Both the position numbers and the translations under genes were made by a program. Positions 17,597 through 26,956 of a DNA stretch of 64,000 nucleotides are shown piece by piece; position 1 is the stretch's first letter; every line of letters starts with the position of its first letter. The notes beneath the pieces are model-generated. The model had not been told where the DNA came from. It searched no databases and saw only the letters and a program-made list of their open reading frames with translations. This DNA comes from Shouchella clausii (GTDB taxonomy: Bacteria; Bacillota; Bacilli; Bacillales; Bacillaceae_D), in assembly GCF_002250115.1 (NCBI RefSeq), contig NZ_CP019985.1:620001-684000 (forward strand). Direction: 5' to 3'.

Positions 17597-17680
17597 TTAT
17601 TCGTTTCGAATTTCCCAGATGGCTTGCCCTGACAAGAGAAGCTCTTCAAATATAAGCTCATAGTAGTCGGATTCATTCAC
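17597..17680 (-). CDS. Possible 27-residue ORF at the end of the kyn operon
   Basis: Downstream of kynA, the minus strand has a GTG with AGGAG about 11 bases before it, opening a frame that reads NESDYYELIFEELL, then SGQAIWEIRNE and a TAA. The acidic amphipathic character is coding-like, and an in-frame GTG at 17692 offers a longer form of 31 residues. No known family is recognised. The rest of the 17517-17703 gap holds only the inverted pair AGGCAA/TTGCCT past gerXB. Confidence 0.35.
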   Translation of the reverse strand: MNESDYYELIFEELLLSGQAIWEIRNE

Positions 17681-17703
17681 ATCAAACACCACTCCTGTTA
17701 CGT

Positions 17704-18561
17704 TTAAATTTCCGTTCGCAAATCCCATAGCTCAGGAAAAAAACGTTGCTCAAGGACACTCTTTAAGTAGTTGACTCCAGACGAGCCACCTGTGCCAACT
17801 TTAAAGCCAATGATTCGCTCGACTGTTTTCATATGGCGAAAACGCCATTGCTGTAACCAATCTTCGATATCGACTAGCTTTTCTCCTAGTTGATAGAGAT
17901 TCCAATAACGATCCACATGTCGATAGACGGTCAACCACGCTTCTCGGACAGAATCATTTGCCACATAAGGTTTTGAAAAATCCCGTTCTATTAAGTGTTG
18001 GTCAATTGCTAGGCCGGCATTTGCCAATGCTTGAATCGAAACGTCATACAAGCTCGGTGCCTGATAGGCTTCAACCAGCTTTTCATGCAACTCCTTGTCT
18101 TTTTCGTAGATTTTTAAAATCGCTCTCGTTTTATGGCCTAGTGCAAACTCTATGAGACGATATTGATACGACTGGAACCCTGATGCCTGGCCGAGCTGTT
18201 CCCGAAATTCCATGTATTCAGTTGGGGTCAACGTCGAAAGAACGTCCCACGCTTGAATGATTTGTGATTGTGTTTTCGAGACACGCGCTAAGCGTTTAAA
18301 CGATGATGGCAAGTCATTTGCTTTAATAGAGGCAATGGCTGCGTAAGTTTCATGGAGGATCAGTTTCATCCAAAGCTCGCTTACTTGGTGGATAATGATA
18401 AAAAGCATTTCATCATGATGATTCGACAGTCGCTCTTGCGCGGTTAAAACTTGATCAAGTTTTAAATATTCCCCATACGTCATCCTGTTTTTAAAATCGG
18501 TATGGATTCCTGTTTCTTCCTGTGGCGCTTGTTGTTGAAAAGGCTTCTGTTCGTTTGTCAT
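17704..18561 (-). CDS. kynA: Tryptophan 2,3-dioxygenase
   Basis: A 285-residue heme dioxygenase that opens the indole ring of L-tryptophan to N-formylkynurenine. Landmarks are [33 protein letters not shown] (with the distal His of the active site), [18 protein letters not shown] and [12 protein letters not shown] near the C-terminus, including the proximal His region [14 protein letters not shown]. It is the last of three kyn genes in transcription order, 21 bases after kynB. Confidence 0.96.
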   Translation of the reverse strand: MTNEQKPFQQQAPQEETGIHTDFKNRMTYGEYLKLDQVLTAQERLSNHHDEMLFIIIHQVSELWMKLILHETYAAIASIKANDLPSSFKRLARVSKTQSQIIQAWDVLSTLTPTEYMEFREQLGQASGFQSYQYRLIEFALGHKTRAILKIYEKDKELHEKLVEAYQAPSLYDVSIQALANAGLAIDQHLIERDFSKPYVANDSVREAWLTVYRHVDRYWNLYQLGEKLVDIEDWLQQWRFRHMKTVERIIGFKVGTGGSSGVNYLKSVLEQRFFPELWDLRTEI

Positions 18562-18582
18562 ACCTATGCCCCGCCTTCCTGT

Positions 18583-19224
18583 TTAAATGGCTCGGATAAC
18601 GGCCCGTACTGGACTACCATCTGCCTCTTCCATTGGCAAAGGCAAGGCAATCAACTCATAATCGCCTTCTTCCACCTTATCTAACATAAGGTTTTCTAAA
18701 ATAGAAATGCCATTGTCCGCTAAAGCATGGTGCCCTTCTAGCTCTTTACTATCCAATGGATCAACAGAAGGAACATCGACGCCAATGAGTATAATGCCTT
18801 TTTCCTTCATGTAGGCAGCACCGTCTGCCGTTACATATGGAATCTTATCAGGAAATGCAGTTGCTTGGTTCGGGACGGCTGTCTTTATTAACAACCTTTT
18901 TATTCCTTCTAAATGGAGAGGACGAAGGGCAGCTTGGTCGATTCTTTCGTGTTTAGATAAATCAACGACTCTTGCTTTTCCTATAAACACATTAATATCC
19001 AAGTCTGATATTTTGGCACCGTCGTCTTTAAAATGAAACGGCGCATCAACGTGAGTACCAGAATGGACACTCATCGCCATTTGGCCAATATTGACAGAAC
19101 CTGTTTGCTGTTTGGAAAACGTCAACTGGTACGAATACGGCAAATCACCTGGCCAGTGGGCAAGTTTTTCATTAAGTGGCTGCGATACATCGATCCAGCG
19201 GTTCATGTTATTTGCATGATTCAT
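18583..19224 (-). CDS. kynB: Kynurenine formamidase (arylformamidase), cyclase family
   Basis: A 213-residue zinc enzyme that hydrolyses N-formylkynurenine to kynurenine and formate. The metal site of the cyclase family is visible as HSGTHVDAPFHF near residues 54-65, with VDVPSVD further on. The ATG at 19224 shares one base with the kynU stop (TAATG), so the genes are coupled. A second ATG at 19206 would remove six residues but has no ribosome site. Confidence 0.95.
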   Translation of the reverse strand: MNHANNMNRWIDVSQPLNEKLAHWPGDLPYSYQLTFSKQQTGSVNIGQMAMSVHSGTHVDAPFHFKDDGAKISDLDINVFIGKARVVDLSKHERIDQAALRPLHLEGIKRLLIKTAVPNQATAFPDKIPYVTADGAAYMKEKGIILIGVDVPSVDPLDSKELEGHHALADNGISILENLMLDKVEEGDYELIALPLPMEEADGSPVRAVIRAI

Positions 19225-20507
19225 TAAGCAACCACATCCCGTTCATTTTTAAATTTTTTGTAGCGCTCTTCCTTCATAATTAGCTTTAAGACCTGAATGC
19301 TATTCCATACTTCCTCAAACGTATTGTAAAGGGCAACCGGTGCGAGGCGAATGCCTTTCGGGCTGCGAAAATCAGGGATCACGTTTTCTTCCTTAAGCGC
19401 TTTGCAAATACGAGCAGCTTCTTCGTGTTCAATGTAAAGATGGCCGCCTCGTCTTTCATCCCTTGGGTTTTGGATCGTAAACTGGTACTCGGAAAGCTCG
19501 TGCTCGATTAGTGTCATCATATAGTCAGTCAGTTTTAACGACTTTTTGCGAATTTGGTCGATTCCTGCTTCTGCAAAAATGGCAAGAGATCCGATCAAAG
19601 GCGCGATGCTAAAAATATGAGGTGTACCAATTTGAAAGGCACCGGCATGTTCAGCATGCGTTAGCGTATGCTCCATGTCAAATTGTTTTTGTTTGTTTGA
19701 ACTAAACCATCCAGCTAATCCTGGGCTTCTGCCAAAGTGTTTTTCGTTCACAAAAAGCGCCGCTACACTGCCCGGTCCGCCATTTACATGTTTATACGTG
19801 CACCAAAAAGCAAAGTCCACATCCCACTTTCCTAATTGGTGGGGAATGGAACCAATCGAATGGCATAAATCAAACCCGATTAGAATGTTTCTTTGATGAG
19901 CGGCCGTTGTTAACCGTTCCATATCAAGGATTTGCCCGCTTCGATATAAAACACTCGGCAAAACGATCAAAGCGACATCTTCTTTCATTTTTGCAATAAT
20001 GTCCCCTTCATTTAGAATGTGACCATTTTCACTTTTCACTTGAATAAGGTGTTCCTCTGGATCAAGGCCTCGGAGGTGGAGCTGACTTTTTAATGCGTAA
20101 ATGTCACTCGGGAAATTCAGCTCGTCTGCCAGTATTTTCGTTTTCTTTCCTTCGGGCCGAAAAAAAGAGCTAACTAATTGGTGGAGATTTGTTGTCGTCG
20201 ACCCAGTAACGATCACTTCCTCCGCCTTCGCCCCTACAAGGAAAGCCATCTTTTCCCCCAATGATTCAGACAAATAAAACCAAGGGTGCTTCCCTTTTGT
20301 CCAGCCATCAATTCCATACTGTTTCCAAGAATCCAATACGTCAAGCAATGATTGCTCTGCACGTATGGACAGCAAACCGAGTGAATTGCCATCGAGATAA
20401 ATGCTTTTTTTGTCAATGTAAAACTCATTGCGAAAGCGCGCAAGTGGATCAGCTGCATCCAGTTGTTGCGCATATTCTTTTGTGTAAACGCTCTCAAAAC
20501 AAGGCAT
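19224..20507 (-). CDS. kynU: Kynureninase
   Basis: A 427-residue PLP enzyme that cleaves kynurenine to anthranilate and alanine. The family start [18 protein letters not shown], the phosphate loop [30 protein letters not shown] and the PLP-lysine segment [14 protein letters not shown] are all present. It is the first gene of the operon, with GGAGGGCG before the ATG. No nic or nad genes follow, so the pathway here ends at anthranilate. Confidence 0.96.
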   Translation of the reverse strand: MPCFESVYTKEYAQQLDAADPLARFRNEFYIDKKSIYLDGNSLGLLSIRAEQSLLDVLDSWKQYGIDGWTKGKHPWFYLSESLGEKMAFLVGAKAEEVIVTGSTTTNLHQLVSSFFRPEGKKTKILADELNFPSDIYALKSQLHLRGLDPEEHLIQVKSENGHILNEGDIIAKMKEDVALIVLPSVLYRSGQILDMERLTTAAHQRNILIGFDLCHSIGSIPHQLGKWDVDFAFWCTYKHVNGGPGSVAALFVNEKHFGRSPGLAGWFSSNKQKQFDMEHTLTHAEHAGAFQIGTPHIFSIAPLIGSLAIFAEAGIDQIRKKSLKLTDYMMTLIEHELSEYQFTIQNPRDERRGGHLYIEHEEAARICKALKEENVIPDFRSPKGIRLAPVALYNTFEEVWNSIQVLKLIMKEERYKKFKNERDVVA

Positions 20508-20540
20508 AAACGCCCTCCTAGGAAAGATGTCGTCCTGTTC

Positions 20541-20570
20541 ATTTTACCGTTCTAGCTGAGATCACGTCAA
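20541..20570 (-). promoter_or_regulatory. Sigma-A promoter of the kynU-kynB-kynA operon
   Basis: Minus strand TTGACG (20570-20565), an 18-base spacer and TAAAAT (20546-20541) lie 34 bp before the kynU start. No clear operator palindrome was found around it. Confidence 0.65.
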
Positions 20571-20663
20571 TGATGCAGCCCTTACTGCCAGAACTTGAAG
20601 AAGGCGATGGCTACAAGTAAATGCGCAATGGAGAACTCCTTGGACAATGCCTTTAAGCAACAA

Positions 20664-20706
20664 AAGACCCAATCCCGCCACAATAAGCAGGATTGGGTCT
20701 TTTTTA
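20664..20706. terminator. Bidirectional terminator after rlmN
   Basis: AGACCCAATCC (20665-20675) and GGATTGGGTCT (20690-20700) make an 11-bp stem. T runs follow on both strands (stronger on plus). It begins next to the rlmN stop and separates rlmN from the kyn promoter. Confidence 0.85.
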
Positions 20707-21774
20707 GTTAACCTTTACTTTTTTCTTCTCTTGTTTGCTTCTTAGTTGGCCGCAAGCCGCATCAATATCCGTGCCGTGTTCTAAGCGGACGCCGCAATTG
20801 ATGCCCTTTTTCTTCAATGTGTCGAAAAACTGGGAAATGGCTTCAGGTTCGCTGCGTTGGTATTGGCTATGCTCATCCACTGGATTGTACGGAATCAAGT
20901 TTACATAGGAAAGGTGGCGTTTATCACCAATTAGCTCAGCTAACTGCAATGCCTCTTCTTTATGATCGTTGACATCCTTGATTAAAATGTATTCATAGGT
21001 CACACGGCGGTTTGTTTTTTCTATATAGTAGTTGATCGAATCCATTAATTTTTCAATCGGAAACGCTTTGTTGATTTTCATAATCCGTGACCTAAGCTCA
21101 TTGTTTGGAGCATGCAAAGACACAGCTAAGTTGACTTGCAGTTTCAAGTCGGCAAATTCATAGATTTTGTGGGCTAGGCCGCTCGTTGATACGGTAATGT
21201 GCCTTGCTCCAATCGCCAACCCTTTATGATCTTTAATGATCTCAAGAAAATCGACTGTATTCTGGAAGTTGTCAAATGGTTCGCCAATGCCCATTACGAC
21301 AACGTGGCTCACGCGCTCTTCTTTTCCTACTTGATCTAAATGGAACTGGACTTTCATAATCTGCTCGACAATTTCACCGCTGGACAAATCGCGGTTTTTA
21401 GTCAACAAGCCACTCGCACAAAAGCTACAGCCAATGTTGCAGCCCACCTGTGTGGTAACGCAAACCGAGAAGCCGTACTTATGGCGCATAAGCACCGTCT
21501 CAATTAAATTGCCGTCTTGGAGACGGAAAAGAAATTTAATCGTACCGTCCTTTGACTCCTGCCGCACATGTTCGCTCATTGTCTCAATGGCAAAGTGGTC
21601 TTCTAATAGCTGGAGGCAGTCTTTATTGACGTTGGTCATTTCTGCAAACGTCGTCACCCGCTTGCGATAAAGCCAGTCCCACACTTGCGCGGCACGAAAC
21701 TTTTTATGGCCACGCTCCATCAGCCAGTCAGTCAACTGAGCCATTGTAAGGCCGTAAATCGATTCCTTTGACAT
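20704..21774 (-). CDS. rlmN: 23S rRNA (adenine2503-C2)-methyltransferase, radical SAM
   Basis: A 356-residue radical SAM enzyme that methylates A2503 of 23S rRNA and A37 of some tRNAs. The cluster motif is [11 protein letters not shown]. The [10 protein letters not shown] and ITVSTSG segments and the second conserved Cys near the C-terminus (DIDAACGQL) are RlmN features. ATG 21774 follows GAGGG with good spacing; the ATG at 21801 has no ribosome site. It is a single-gene unit between an MFS carrier and the kyn operon. Confidence 0.95.
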   Translation of the reverse strand: MSKESIYGLTMAQLTDWLMERGHKKFRAAQVWDWLYRKRVTTFAEMTNVNKDCLQLLEDHFAIETMSEHVRQESKDGTIKFLFRLQDGNLIETVLMRHKYGFSVCVTTQVGCNIGCSFCASGLLTKNRDLSSGEIVEQIMKVQFHLDQVGKEERVSHVVVMGIGEPFDNFQNTVDFLEIIKDHKGLAIGARHITVSTSGLAHKIYEFADLKLQVNLAVSLHAPNNELRSRIMKINKAFPIEKLMDSINYYIEKTNRRVTYEYILIKDVNDHKEEALQLAELIGDKRHLSYVNLIPYNPVDEHSQYQRSEPEAISQFFDTLKKKGINCGVRLEHGTDIDAACGQLRSKQEKKKVKVN

Positions 21775-21902
21775 GTTTTTACCCTCATTTCGTTCGTTCA
21801 TGCTTATTCAAAGTTTGCCAAATAACACGGCAAACGGATAGTCGTATTCTCAAACCCTGATTATAGCATAGAACATGAGAGAAAGAAAATTTGTTTTTAG
21901 AT

Positions 21903-23129
21903 TCACTTTTCCGGCTCAGGAAGGAGAAACTTACAAATGGTTGCCGCTACCAGCAACGCAATGGAAATATAAATAGCATACTGATAATGACCGTATTCGG
22001 AATAGAGCCAACCTGGCAAGTACGCTCCTAGAGCGGAACCAATTTGGTGGCTTAAAAACAGCCACCCAAGAATAAAGCCGACAGAATAGCGTTTAAAATA
22101 CTGGGTGATTAACATTTGCGTAGGCGCGACCGTTGCAAAGCTAACCAATCCATAGATCATCGCAAACAGGAACAATAAAGCTGGATTATGGCTATTTAAC
22201 AAAATAAAAAGCGCGACCGCTCTCGTCAAATATAACCACAACAAAAACTTTCGGCTGCTAAAACGGTCAGCGACAACACCTGACGCTAAAATGCCAATGA
22301 CATTAAATGCTGCTAAAATGCTGACCGCTGTGCCGGCAACTTGGGTGGAAAACCCATGGTTATGGGAAAAAGGAATCAAATGGGTATCCATTAACCCCGT
22401 AGTCGTAAAGCCACAAATGGCAAATGGCAACAACACAAGCCAAAATTCACGTTTAACTACGACTTGCCTAAAAGAAATGTCTGCTTTTTTGCCTTCTTGG
22501 CTAGTGTCTTCCCCTTCTTGCCTTTCTCCGCCAACCGGCGACAATCCTTTTTCACGAGGATGGTTCCGTAAAAATAACATAATGATTGGAAAGACAACGA
22601 CGATTAAAAACAAACCAAGTAAAACAACCGTCATCCGCCAATCAGACCAATGAATTAATGACAAAGACACGGGCACGAGAACCATTTGCCCGGCGCCGAA
22701 GCCTGTCTCCATAATGCCAAATGCCAACCCTCGTTTTTCGTTAAACCAGTTTGTAATCACAACCGTTGCCGCTACATTGGAGGCACCACCGACACCAAGT
22801 GAAACGAACAAGCAATACAAGACAAACAGTTGCCAAGGTTCGTTAACAAAAGCGGTTAACAAAATGCTGATACCGACAATGAGCGTGCTGAATGAGAGAA
22901 CCATGCGTGCTCCCCATTTGTCTACTAGCTTCCCAATAAGAGGTTGGGAAACGCCGTATACAACAAAACTCAATGTCGATATAAGCGATGTTGTCCCTCG
23001 ATCAAGGGCAAAGTCTTTTTCCCAAGGTTCCACAAAAGCGCCAAATGAAAGGCGCAGTCCTTGAACTGCCAGAAATGTCAAAAAGATAATGATGACAATC
23101 ATCCATGCGTAATGAACCTTTCTGTTCAT
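21903..23129 (-). CDS. MFS transporter, oxalate/formate antiporter-like
   Basis: A 408-residue MFS protein with 12 predicted helices and a central charged loop (residues about 195-220). The signature between helices 2 and 3, [12 protein letters not shown], is clear, and the N-terminal [11 protein letters not shown] plus the [16 protein letters not shown] helix resemble the OFA/monocarboxylate group. Substrate is unknown; no enzyme gene is linked. The ATG at 23129 is chosen because AGGTGG lies 6 bases upstream; the in-frame GTG at 23138 is too close to it. Confidence 0.85.
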   Translation of the reverse strand: MNRKVHYAWMIVIIIFLTFLAVQGLRLSFGAFVEPWEKDFALDRGTTSLISTLSFVVYGVSQPLIGKLVDKWGARMVLSFSTLIVGISILLTAFVNEPWQLFVLYCLFVSLGVGGASNVAATVVITNWFNEKRGLAFGIMETGFGAGQMVLVPVSLSLIHWSDWRMTVVLLGLFLIVVVFPIIMLFLRNHPREKGLSPVGGERQEGEDTSQEGKKADISFRQVVVKREFWLVLLPFAICGFTTTGLMDTHLIPFSHNHGFSTQVAGTAVSILAAFNVIGILASGVVADRFSSRKFLLWLYLTRAVALFILLNSHNPALLFLFAMIYGLVSFATVAPTQMLITQYFKRYSVGFILGWLFLSHQIGSALGAYLPGWLYSEYGHYQYAIYISIALLVAATICKFLLPEPEK

Positions 23130-23408
23130 TTTCTCCACCTACCTCCGATTCCATCCTACTCTCTGTTGAAAGCACAAACTATTTTTTGGCTATGTGCTTG
23201 CCTATCTCCTTTTTTCTTCAGCTAAGAATTCGTTGCATGCAAAGAAAACGCAACCGACTGCAACCAGCCTGATACGCTAATCAAAAAAAGCATGTTTCCA
23301 TTTTGAGCATCTAAAACACAGGTCACCACTGACTCATAAAAAATAAGGCCATAAATGGCCAGAGACTGTAGACAAAAAAAGGACGACAAGGCGTTTGCCT
23401 CGCTTATG

Positions 23409-23445
23409 TGCTTGATTTTGTCGAAGTTGACGACAAAATCAAGCA
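23409..23445. repeat. Perfect 15-bp inverted repeat in a 440-bp gene-free gap
   Basis: TGCTTGATTTTGTCG (23409-23423) and its exact complement (23431-23445) flank a 7-base loop. No T run follows. The surrounding 23139-23574 stretch has no gene; it holds an imperfect GGCC-rich repeat (GGCCATAAATGGCC at 23347-23360) and a GACAAA motif repeated on both sides, so a decayed miniature element is possible. Confidence 0.5.
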
Positions 23446-23574
23446 GCCCTAAATGGGCCGTTTGTCACTTAACTTTGTCGTTCAATAGTTGCTTTAATAA
23501 AACTATCTGATTGTTCCATCATTCTATTAAATCAAATAACGGCACAGCTTGTAAAGAACATTTTTTCACTTTTT

Positions 23575-23931
23575 TTAAAATGACGTACGGATCGCGTCAG
23601 GAATATCTTCTAGTTGGACTTCTTCCCAGCTATCGACAAATGCTTTTTTTGTCTTTAACCGCAAAAATGCCCCTTCCCGCAAATTTTTGCTTGCAGTAAA
23701 CTCAACTGTCCTCACTTGGCCGTGTTCGTCAACTCCCTGTATTTCATATACATAGTCGCCAGATTCATTTTTAGTGCCGTCTTCCTCTATTGCCACGTAC
23801 ACATCTGTCACTGCTACAAATGGATTTATTTTCAACACAACAACATTGTCCTTAAACAAGAGCCAGCCAGCAATTATTAGAATGGCTCCTATGCTGAAGG
23901 CGATAGCTAGTCTGCGTTTCAACTTACTCAC
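23575..23931 (-). CDS. YxeA-like secreted/membrane-anchored protein (DUF1093)
   Basis: A 118-residue protein with one N-terminal hydrophobic segment (LAIAFSIGAILIIAGWLLF) and an extracytoplasmic beta-rich domain. The pattern YEIQGVDEHGQVRTVEF, ASKNLREGAFLRLKTK and a C-terminal VDSWEEVQLEDIPDAI fit the YxeA family of small beta-barrel (OB-fold) proteins of unknown function. The start is a GTG with a weak ribosome site. It stands alone. Confidence 0.75.
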   Translation of the reverse strand: MSKLKRRLAIAFSIGAILIIAGWLLFKDNVVVLKINPFVAVTDVYVAIEEDGTKNESGDYVYEIQGVDEHGQVRTVEFTASKNLREGAFLRLKTKKAFVDSWEEVQLEDIPDAIRTSF

Positions 23932-24043
23932 TCTCTTTCTTTTTTATTCAATTGTCTCGCTTCTCCCTATAGGAAACCATTGATCTGCCTTACAATTGAC
24001 GGCGCCTCACTTACAATTTTGTCACCATCTATATAAATAGCAA

Positions 24044-24070
24044 AAAGCCTTCCTAGGATAGGAAAGCTTC
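24044..24070 (-). terminator. Terminator-like hairpin
   Basis: On the minus strand AAGCTTTCCTA pairs with TAGGAAGGCTT and is followed by TTTTTG. No minus-strand gene ends immediately upstream, so its purpose is unclear; it may be left from a lost gene in this AT-rich gap (23932-24309). Confidence 0.5.
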
Positions 24071-24196
24071 TTTAATTAGGCGAGACGGCGATTGTGAAAT
24101 GCAGCATACTACGCTTTTTGAACTCCGTAGTTTTTTGTAATGATTAACAAGACAAGGTGGCTATTAGGGTAACTTTAAGTCCGATTTAATCAGGGG

Positions 24197-24226
24197 TTGA
24201 GTTATTTTACCAAGATTGAGTATACT
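24197..24226 (+). promoter_or_regulatory. Candidate sigma-A promoter before the small membrane protein
   Basis: TTGAGT (24197-24202), an 18-base spacer and TATACT (24221-24226) lie 84 bp upstream of the small ORF at 24310. Confidence 0.5.
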
Positions 24227-24309
24227 GTTCTTACAAAGAACCAATTTTTTATTGTTTTTATGTTACGAACTTGCGTTTCTATAAATATTCCACTAAGCAG
24301 GTGAAAAAT

Positions 24310-24528
24310 GTGTTTTTTAAAAATTCTGTCAGTAACAAAAATGTTAATAACGCTTATTGGATAACCTTTTTATTTTGGGGAGGAGTGTTATTAGTAAACT
24401 CCATAACAGAATTATTTTATAGCCAGAGGTTAATTTCAAGCTCTTTTATTACTTTAGTTTTGGGTTTATTGCTATTTTTTATAGTTGTGTTTATATCAAA
24501 TGTAAAAAAACAAAAACACTCCGATTAG
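24310..24528 (+). CDS. Small membrane protein of unknown function
   Basis: A 72-residue protein with two hydrophobic helices (WITFLFWGGVLLVNSI and FITLVLGLLLFFIVVFIS) and a basic C-terminus (VKKQKHSD). The GTG at 24310 has AGGTGA a few bases upstream; an upstream TTG at 24271 lacks one. The DNA is clearly more AT-rich than the flanking genes. I do not recognise a family. A sigma-A-like promoter upstream supports expression. Confidence 0.55.
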   Translation: MFFKNSVSNKNVNNAYWITFLFWGGVLLVNSITELFYSQRLISSSFITLVLGLLLFFIVVFISNVKKQKHSD

Positions 24529-24848
24529 TTAATAAAAGAGAAATATCTACTAGTCTAAAAACAAAAAATAAATTATGATTTTTATATGGAGTGGTCTTTT
24601 ACGGAGAATGGAATAATTCTAAGTCTCATTTCATCCATTACCGACCTTAAATGTAGCTACTACTCTACTAATAATATTATATTGCCACAAACAAGAGCAG
24701 AAGGTCTTCCAGATTTCGCTTGGCGGATCATTCATCCCCTCCCTATTCAGGAAGGGGACTTCTTTTGGAAGGCTATTAATAACGATTCCGCGTTTTCAAC
24801 TAAGTAGTTCCGCTTTTCAACAAACACACGCCAATGTTTCAACCAAGA
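24529..24848. other. Gene-free AT-rich gap with one hairpin
   Basis: No convincing gene is present. CCCCTCCC (24736-24743) and GGAAGGGG (24750-24757) form a near-perfect hairpin followed by ACTTCTTTT, which might terminate rightward transcription from the small membrane-protein gene. A 73-codon open frame at 24586 lacks a ribosome site and recognisable features. Confidence 0.5.
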
Positions 24849-26648
24849 CTATTCACACTCTCCAAGCAACTTCCATACGCCCCATTCTCCTGTTGTTCCT
24901 GGTTCTTCTCCTGTCGTCCACCATTTCGCCTCATATAAATGTCCTTTATGCTGGACTTGGTCTCCGCCTGTGTAGACGGCTGTCTGTTCCCAGTTAGGAG
25001 CTGCACACGCCTCACCGCCATTTTTCGCTTTCGTTGTGACGTTTAAAGCTTGTCCGGTGTGCCTGCTGCCATCTTCATACTCAGCAGAAACAGTAAATGT
25101 ATACGCCGTGCTTGGTTGCAGGTTGGTAATCGATAGAGACGTTTCGTCTGTCACTTGTTCTTCTGTGCCGTATTGAACGATATACCGTGTCGCTGCTTCG
25201 CTTGACGGTTCCCACGAAAGAGTGATGGATGTGGATGTAACGTCCACGGCGCGAATATCGCGAGGCGCCAATGAAGGTTCTTCAGGGTTTTGCCCTTTTC
25301 CCGGCTCAAAATCCAGTTGCTCCGCTAATGCTGTAAGGAGTGTTCCATTTCGGTCACCGCTCACCTCCCAAAACATCGAACCTGCCAGATTGTTGGCTTT
25401 AATAAAATCGGTCTTATGCTGGAAGGATTCTGCATCATCGTACGTAATAAAGGTACCGTTTGCCGCATTGTACAAGAAAGGAACTTTCGCAACATCGTTC
25501 CAATAGCGTTGATAGCCATTTTTATTTACATAATTGTCTTCAAGGTCTGAGAAGTCAAATACACCATTTTCCCACGTTCCTTCTTGAGGAGGAGAGCAGT
25601 GTTGGTACTCGCCGTGATTTGCTTCTTCGCAATTCATCCAGCCTCTCCCATAAAAAGGCATTCCTAATACAAGTTTATTTGCTGGTACCCCTGCATGCAA
25701 ATGACCGTCGACAGCGCTTTCAACATTAAATTGCTCAGGCGTCGGAAGCTCTGAATCGGCTGCCGCTGGATCAAAGTAGAGCGGAGCGTTGTGGCCGCTC
25801 GTATTTTGCCAACCACCGTTAAAATCATAGGTCATAATGTTGATCCAATCGACCACTTCGGCAATTTCGGCTAGCTTGTTATTTTCTACATATTCAGAAC
25901 TGGCTCCTGAGGCAATTGTCACTAAGTACTCTTTTCCGTCCTCTTGGCCCGCCTCATTTAATTTGTTGCGTACTTCTTGCAAAAGCAGAACATGGTTCTC
26001 CTTATCTTCAGGGCGGCGGCTATTGCCTGGAAGCCCTCCACTTACTGGATATTCCCAATCAATATCGACGCCGTCAAACCCATATTGGCGGATGAAATCA
26101 ACTGCCGAATTTGCAAAGTTTTCTCGTGTTTCCTTTGTTGCTGCGACGTCAGAAAAACGGTTCGACCATGACCATCCGCCGACAGAGATCAACGTTTTTA
26201 AATGGGGATGTTCTTCTTTCAGTTTTTGCAACTGCTTAAAATTCCCCCGTAGCGGCTCGTCCCAAGTATCGCCTGGATTGGACTTTTGTGCATCGATCCA
26301 AGGGTCGCCCATAACAATTGACCCGTTCGGTACATCGATGACGCCATTTTCATCTTGACATGACCAAGTTTGCGGATTTGGACTAGCAGGGTCTGGATTG
26401 CCATGTCTACCATCCCAACAAATGTTGGCAAATGCGTAATTAATATGACTTACTTTCGAAGCATCGATCTCCCAAACTTGAAAATCTCGTCCATAGGCGC
26501 TCCAAGATGGATAGTAAGCGACAATTTTGTAAGGGTCGTCCTCTGACTTTGTTGCAGCATTTACAGATTGTCCGCCTCCACCCGATACAAGTAGCAAGAA
26601 AACAACAAACAGAGGTGTGAGCAGTTCCCCCAATCGTTTCCATTCCAT
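24849..26648 (-). CDS. Secreted chitinase, GH18 with FnIII and CBM5/12
   Basis: A 599-residue secreted modular enzyme. A signal peptide (about residues 1-31) is followed by a GH18 domain to about residue 450. Its catalytic motif is FDGVDIDWEY, with Glu199 as proton donor, plus SVGGWSWS and a late MFWEVSGD segment. Next come a fibronectin type III domain (about 460-545) and a C-terminal CBM5/12 chitin-binding module starting CAAPNWEQTAVYTGGDQV with aromatic WW residues. It hydrolyses chitin outside the cell to chitobiose. The divergent GntR regulator and the chitobiose PTS operon next door complete the pathway. Confidence 0.95.
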   Translation of the reverse strand: MEWKRLGELLTPLFVVFLLLVSGGGGQSVNAATKSEDDPYKIVAYYPSWSAYGRDFQVWEIDASKVSHINYAFANICWDGRHGNPDPASPNPQTWSCQDENGVIDVPNGSIVMGDPWIDAQKSNPGDTWDEPLRGNFKQLQKLKEEHPHLKTLISVGGWSWSNRFSDVAATKETRENFANSAVDFIRQYGFDGVDIDWEYPVSGGLPGNSRRPEDKENHVLLLQEVRNKLNEAGQEDGKEYLVTIASGASSEYVENNKLAEIAEVVDWINIMTYDFNGGWQNTSGHNAPLYFDPAAADSELPTPEQFNVESAVDGHLHAGVPANKLVLGMPFYGRGWMNCEEANHGEYQHCSPPQEGTWENGVFDFSDLEDNYVNKNGYQRYWNDVAKVPFLYNAANGTFITYDDAESFQHKTDFIKANNLAGSMFWEVSGDRNGTLLTALAEQLDFEPGKGQNPEEPSLAPRDIRAVDVTSTSITLSWEPSSEAATRYIVQYGTEEQVTDETSLSITNLQPSTAYTFTVSAEYEDGSRHTGQALNVTTKAKNGGEACAAPNWEQTAVYTGGDQVQHKGHLYEAKWWTTGEEPGTTGEWGVWKLLGECE

Positions 26649-26692
26649 TCGTACTCCCCCCAGTCCATTTATTAAGTAGCATCAACCATAAG

Positions 26693-26738
26693 TTGTTACT
26701 ACTAATTCGATCATAAAGGTAATAACAATAACAATCAA
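26693..26738 (-). promoter_or_regulatory. Chitinase promoter with two GTARTWACAR operator copies
   Basis: Minus strand TTGATT (26738-26733), a 17-base spacer and TATGAT (26715-26710) form a sigma-A promoter. A copy of the motif (GTAATAACAA, 26719-26728) sits inside the spacer, and a second (GTAGTAACAA on the minus strand, 26702-26693) lies just downstream of the -10. This matches the arrangement at the chb operon and suggests repression by the adjacent GntR/UTRA regulator. Confidence 0.65.
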
Positions 26739-26852
26739 CGTCATTATTATAATTTTCGAAAAATAGTTCTTTCTATCTATATTGGACTTATAAATTCATT
26801 GGTTTTGCTAGTTACACCCAATCCTTTTTCTATTTCATTACTTGATTTTTAG

Positions 26853-26907
26853 CTGTTACTACCTTTTAAACATCCGTAAATACATATTCGTTAGAAAATG
26901 TTATAAT
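26853..26907 (+). promoter_or_regulatory. Promoter region of the GntR gene with one operator copy
   Basis: An extended -10 (TG, one base, TATAAT; box at 26902-26907) lies 50 bp before the regulator gene. An operator-like copy (GTAGTAACAG on the minus strand, 26862-26853) is 40 bp upstream, consistent with autoregulation. Confidence 0.5.
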
Positions 26908-26956
26908 GACTGTTGATAAAACGTCTTAGCCGTACCCACTGAAAGGAGTAACAACA

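Noticed and set aside
20570-20620. Short plus-strand frame reading QPLLPELEEGDGYK that looks like a protein tail
   Set aside because: Only about 14 codons, overlapping the kyn promoter region; no upstream continuation in frame.
24586-24807. 73-codon open frame on the plus strand
   Set aside because: No ribosome site, no recognisable features, and a terminator-like hairpin lies within it.
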